64,000 bases of DNA from Burhinus oedicnemus. Taxonomy: Eukaryota > Chordata > Aves > Charadriiformes > Burhinidae. A program made the translations under genes and the position numbers. Location of the stretch: NCBI GenBank assembly GCA_008921705.1, contig VFFE01009197.1:950064-1014063 (forward strand), read 5' to 3'. Position 1 is the stretch's first letter; each line of letters opens with the position of its first letter. Shown piece by piece: positions 61,801 through 64,000 of the stretch. The notes beneath the pieces are model-generated. The model saw only the letters and a program-made list of their open reading frames with translations. It was not told the DNA's origin and searched no databases.

Positions 61801-64000
61801 TAAGCTTCTGAGGTACTATATTTGTGTCTGAATAAAAATCTATGTTGATATTTGAAATTGATAGGCTCAGGTCCATTTTCTAGAACAAAAAGCCAACTTA
61901 GAAGCTGGATCTTTCTGGGGGTTTTTTTTAGCTTTTTTGGGGGGTTTTTTTGGTGAGAAATTCACTTCTGTGTTCTTATTTAACTAGATCATTGGGGAAA
62001 TTTCCAAGAAAGTGGCACAGATTCAAAATGGTAAGATTTTTCTAATTACGTTTTATTTTCTTGAATCTCCAATCTTAAGCAGTTACAGTAGAAATCACAT
62101 TTATTGTGAACTGTACTGTTTCCATTGCATAAATTCTGAAACTACTCTGGTGCTTCTAGTAGGCTGCCTAATTTATTGCCTTTTTCCCCTCTAACAGCTG
62201 GATTAGGTGAATTCAGAATTCGGGACCTGAATGATGAAATAAACAAACTTCTGAGGGAGAAAGGACACTGGGAATTCAGAATAAAGGAGCTAGGAGGTCC
62301 GGATTATGCTGTAAGTGTGGATTATTTTGTACTACCTCGTTGTTCTGCTTACAAGTAAATTGACTAATGCAAAAAATCTGTGCAATGTTGAGTTAACCAC
62401 ATATTACTTGGCCAACATTTATTAGAGAGGAACTTTATTCAGCCCCTAAAATTGTTAGATTGTGTTAGAAGAAATACTTGTTTCCATGGTGAACAAATCG
62501 GACTTTTCATTTGGAACGCCGGTTCAGGGGGTCTTACCTTCCTGATAAGAGTTTGCAGCAATGGTCTGTTAGTTTTCTATACTGTACTGTCTCAGTATGT
62601 AAAAGCATTTTCACTTGGCTTGCCTAGTTACTGCTGAAAATGAAATAATGAGACTAGCTCTCACTTACCAAAACATCAAATGTACGCTTATGTTCACATT
62701 TAGTAGTGCTTGTTTGTCTGATAACTGAATATACTAGTACAGAGAATGACAGGTTTGAGTGTTTTGTCAAGGTGAATCCTGTATGGGCACTCTTTGGTTT
62801 GCATGGTCATTTTAACAGTGATTTGTCATAAAAGCAGAGAATGTATATAAAAATGAGCTATGAGGATATTTCATTTGTGGGGTTGTTTGAACTGGTATAA
62901 TATATCTCCTTTCTCAATACTTTAGTAAGATGCCCAGGAAATAGAAGATGGAAGAGGAATAAAATTTTAAACAATTAATTCTGTTTATTTTCCAGCGCAT
63001 TGGACCAAAAATGTTAGATCATGAAGGGAAAGAAGTTCCAGGAAACAGAGGTTACAAATATTTTGGCGCTGCAAAGGATTTACCAGGAGTTAGAGAACTT
63101 TTTGAAAAGGAGCGTAAGTAAATAGCAACTCTTCCCAGACATGAATCTGCCTAGTAGTATCTCTTGAGTAAAAGATCTACTGTGGTACGTGGGGAATGTG
63201 AGTAACAGCATATCCTAGCCTGTGCCTTAGACTGGCTAAATGAAATGCTGAACATGAGTAATTAATTAAATTCTATTTCTTTGGGCAAAGAGCACCTTTG
63301 GCTGTTTGCAATTTAATTAAAGAAATAGAAAAGAGTAAACTGTGTTTTCCAGCAGGAGTTCAAAATAGCAAGGACTAATGTTCTGTAGAAACCTTCCAGT
63401 GTAACAAGTTAACTTCATTGATAAGTTCTAAATTGTACTTTGAGTTCAAAATTAAAAAAAAAAAAAGTTGGCTTGAACATAAGTTTAGAAGCAGGAATCA
63501 ACTTTCATAACAGGAAAAAATAGATGTAAGTGCATAAAACTTTATATTTTGATTTGTCATAGAATGAGGGGGAATTGCCTTGCCCTGAAAATGAGGCAGG
63601 CCTGCTGAATCGGCTCCTTTTTGCCACCTGCAAAGAAAAATTATGGGAAGTACTGCATGATCTGGGGGAGCTTGGGACAGGTTTCTAGTTCCTTTCATAT
63701 AGTAGTCTTGCTCAGTACTGGGACTCCAGTACAGGGGGAAAAACAACTACATCCGTGACAGTGTAGAACTGGCACAGGGTGGGAACTGTGCAATGGGAAG
63801 CTTTGGGTCATGTATTCAAACAGTTTTGTGCAGGCCGGAGTAAAATATCACTACTTCTGATACTGACAGCAGTTCAGATCATGCATTGGTAGCTGTAGTT
63901 ACTGTGAGGCTGACAGGAACCAGGAATGTGCGGCAAGCTATCAGGGTGGACCTGGGTGAATGACAGTTGTGTGCTCTTGCAGCCCTCCCACCACCTCGGA
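55881..64000 (+). CDS. ISY1: ISY1 spliceosome factor, 5' part (runs off window)
   Basis: Eight exons in the window join 55881-55883, 56111-56133, 58488-58539, 60305-60370, 61988-62030, 62198-62310, 62996-63113 and 63983-64000, giving 145 residues and one further base. The product is the N-terminal half of ISY1 (family length about 285), starting MARNAEKAM, with the diagnostic strings [32 protein letters not shown] and [19 protein letters not shown]1 is a nuclear splicing factor associated with the Prp19/NTC complex and the XAB2-Aquarius intron-binding complex, active in spliceosome activation and catalysis; it has also been linked to pri-miRNA processing. The frame is maintained across all junctions and every intron is GT-AG. 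It is encoded on the same strand about 3.8 kb downstream of CNBP, as in human. The acidic C-terminal half lies beyond the window. Confidence 0.97.
56111..56133 (+). CDS. ISY1: ISY1 exon 2, 23-nt microexon
   Basis: The acceptor is ctctttcag and the donor CAT|gtaagt. It encodes residues 2-8 (ARNAEKA) and the first two bases of Met9. It is short enough to count as a microexon. Skipping it would change the frame. Confidence 0.94.
56392..56597 (-). mobile_element. CR1 3' fragment, minus strand, ISY1 intron 2
   Basis: The left edge CCATAGAATCATAGAATGG is the inverted CR1 3' terminal repeat. The body matches the last ~200 bases of CR1 in reverse and stops near GAGTGAAAAATG. It faces the plus-strand copies 200 bases downstream. 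Confidence 0.9.
56805..57427 (+). mobile_element. CR1 LINE, 5'-truncated, plus strand, ISY1 intron 2
   Basis: It runs from the CTCTTGCAGCCCAGAAAGCC segment of ORF2 to the 3' end ATTCTATGATCCT. It contains a 98-codon ORF2-terminal frame at 57050-57346 highly similar to the minus-strand copy at 25126-25425. An in-frame TGA at 57008-57010 separates it from the upstream ORF2 frame (56771-57010), so it encodes no functional protein. Confidence 0.93.
57433..57714 (+). mobile_element. Second CR1 fragment in tandem, plus strand
   Basis: It starts within a few bases of the preceding CR1's 3' end, at TATCAGGGAGTG, a point inside the same ORF2 region, and ends CATTCTGTGATTCTATGG. It is more diverged from the neighbouring copy than that copy is from the one at 25041. 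Insertion of one CR1 beside another's 3' end, or partial duplication, would explain the arrangement. Confidence 0.9.
57715..58487 (+). other. ISY1 intron 2, right part
   Basis: Intronic sequence between the CR1 cluster and exon 3, AT-rich, with no recognisable element. The intron as a whole runs 56134-58487. Confidence 0.6.
58488..58539 (+). CDS. ISY1: ISY1 exon 3
   Basis: The acceptor is ttctttag and the donor AAG|gtatga. It completes Met9 and encodes to Lys26 ([17 protein letters not shown]), a conserved helical N-terminal segment. Confidence 0.95.
58540..60304 (+). other. ISY1 intron 3
   Basis: About 1.8 kb, AT-rich, with short homopolymer runs. A 130-codon minus-strand frame at 59416-59808 shows no domain. 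Nothing recognisable. Confidence 0.6.
60305..60370 (+). CDS. ISY1: ISY1 exon 4
   Basis: The acceptor is tcaaacag and the donor CAG|gtaatg. It has 22 whole codons, residues 27-48, including the conserved RRPFLASEC and KAEKWRRQ strings. Confidence 0.96.
60484..60512 (-). mobile_element. CR1 3' tip, left half of an interrupted copy
   Basis: AAATCACAGAATAATTTAG-type sequence is the inverted 3' end of an older CR1 subfamily. The element is interrupted at 60512 by an LTR insertion and resumes at 61379. Confidence 0.75.
60513..61378. mobile_element. Solo LTR (866 bp) inserted in CR1, ISY1 intron 4
   Basis: The ends are TGTTAAAG and CTCAACA (TGTT...AACA inverted termini). They are flanked exactly by the 5-bp duplication AAGAT at 60508-60512 and 61379-61383. 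The surrounding CR1 sequence is continuous once the segment and one duplication are removed, which confirms it as an insertion. There are no retroviral coding domains, so it is a solitary LTR. It is a different family from the TGTCCTGG LTRs. Orientation is uncertain: a TTTTATAAAATC box in its right-hand reading on the minus strand and a TGTTGAGAGG start suggest minus. It contains the CA/CACT microsatellite at 60656-60702. Confidence 0.85.
60656..60702. repeat. (CA)n-(CACT)n compound microsatellite
   Basis: A CA dinucleotide run at 60656-60672 passes into about seven CACT tetranucleotide units up to 60702. It lies inside the LTR and the ISY1 intron. Confidence 0.95.
61379..61775 (-). mobile_element. 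Old CR1, main part of interrupted copy
   Basis: It resumes with AAGATCATACAG and continues in reverse through GGATTTGGATTCCACAACTT, TTGCTACTTGTCCCATTGTC and CAGTTCTCTGTCAGCCTTTCTC, which follow the CR1 3' region in order. A T18 run at 61452-61469 interrupts it. It is more diverged than the CR1s in intron 2. The right boundary is approximate. Confidence 0.8.
61988..62030 (+). CDS. ISY1: ISY1 exon 5
   Basis: The acceptor is ttaactag and the donor AATG|gtaaga. It encodes residues 49-62 ([14 protein letters not shown]) plus one base. Confidence 0.96.
62198..62310 (+). CDS. ISY1: ISY1 exon 6
   Basis: The acceptor is ctctaacag and the donor GCT|gtaagt. It encodes residues 63-100, including the [16 protein letters not shown] helix and KELGGPDYA. 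Confidence 0.96.
62311..62995 (+). other. ISY1 intron 6
   Basis: About 685 bases with no recognisable element. Retention would add about 15 codons ([15 protein letters not shown]) before a stop. Confidence 0.6.
62996..63113 (+). CDS. ISY1: ISY1 exon 7
   Basis: The acceptor is ttttccag and the donor GAGC|gtaagt. It encodes residues 101-139 plus one base, with the conserved [18 protein letters not shown] and [17 protein letters not shown] strings. Confidence 0.96.
63114..63982 (+). other. ISY1 intron 7
   Basis: About 870 bases. An 82-codon minus frame at 63498-63746 has no recognisable character. No transposon recognised. Confidence 0.6.
63983..64000 (+). CDS. ISY1: ISY1 exon 8, truncated by window edge
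   Basis: The acceptor is ctcttgcag, followed by codons for PLPPPR (residues 140-145), matching the family's conserved LPPPR motif. The exon continues beyond the window. Confidence 0.93.

Overview
The window is vertebrate nuclear DNA and almost certainly from a bird. The evidence is CR1 retrotransposon tails ending in ATTCTATG-type repeats, LTRs starting TGTCCTGGTTTG as in avian endogenous retroviruses, old MIR-type SINEs, and two intron-containing vertebrate genes, CNBP followed by ISY1, in the same head-to-tail order known from human. The species cannot be named from the sequence. Nothing bacterial or viral-genomic is present. Most open reading frames in the window are chance frames, because real coding here is split into short exons.

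Layout. Positions 1-41,580 are AT-rich and contain no recognisable gene. This part holds two MIR-like SINEs (about 4,585 and 8,350), two solo LTRs of one family in opposite orientation (13,353-14,050 and 29,775-30,475), a CR1 tail (25,041-25,596), two diverged opposite-facing copies of an unclassified GC-rich repeat (about 25,958-26,460 and 37,801-38,335) and small tandem or palindromic stretches. A CpG island of about 2 kb (41,590-43,550) carries the CNBP promoter and noncoding first exon. CNBP coding exons lie at 49,290-51,210 and encode a complete 170-residue protein with seven CCHC zinc knuckles. After a 3.5 kb intergenic gap, a second CpG island (55,570-56,200) starts ISY1. Its first eight exons run to the right edge and give residues 1-145 of a protein usually about 285 residues long.

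Working together. CNBP is a nucleic-acid chaperone acting on G-rich RNA and DNA and on translation. ISY1 is a spliceosome component. Both are housekeeping genes with separate TATA-less CpG-island promoters. The ISY1 introns have collected most of the transposons in the right half: an inverted and tandem CR1 cluster in intron 2, and an LTR inserted into an older CR1 in intron 4.

I found no new multi-gene system. The observations most worth checking are a candidate three-way-junction inverted-repeat structure at 20,947-21,116, two subtle alternative 3' splice-site arrangements in CNBP (one using a TG dinucleotide), a G-quadruplex-forming run in the promoter of this G-quadruplex-remodelling protein, and the two-copy unclassified repeat family.
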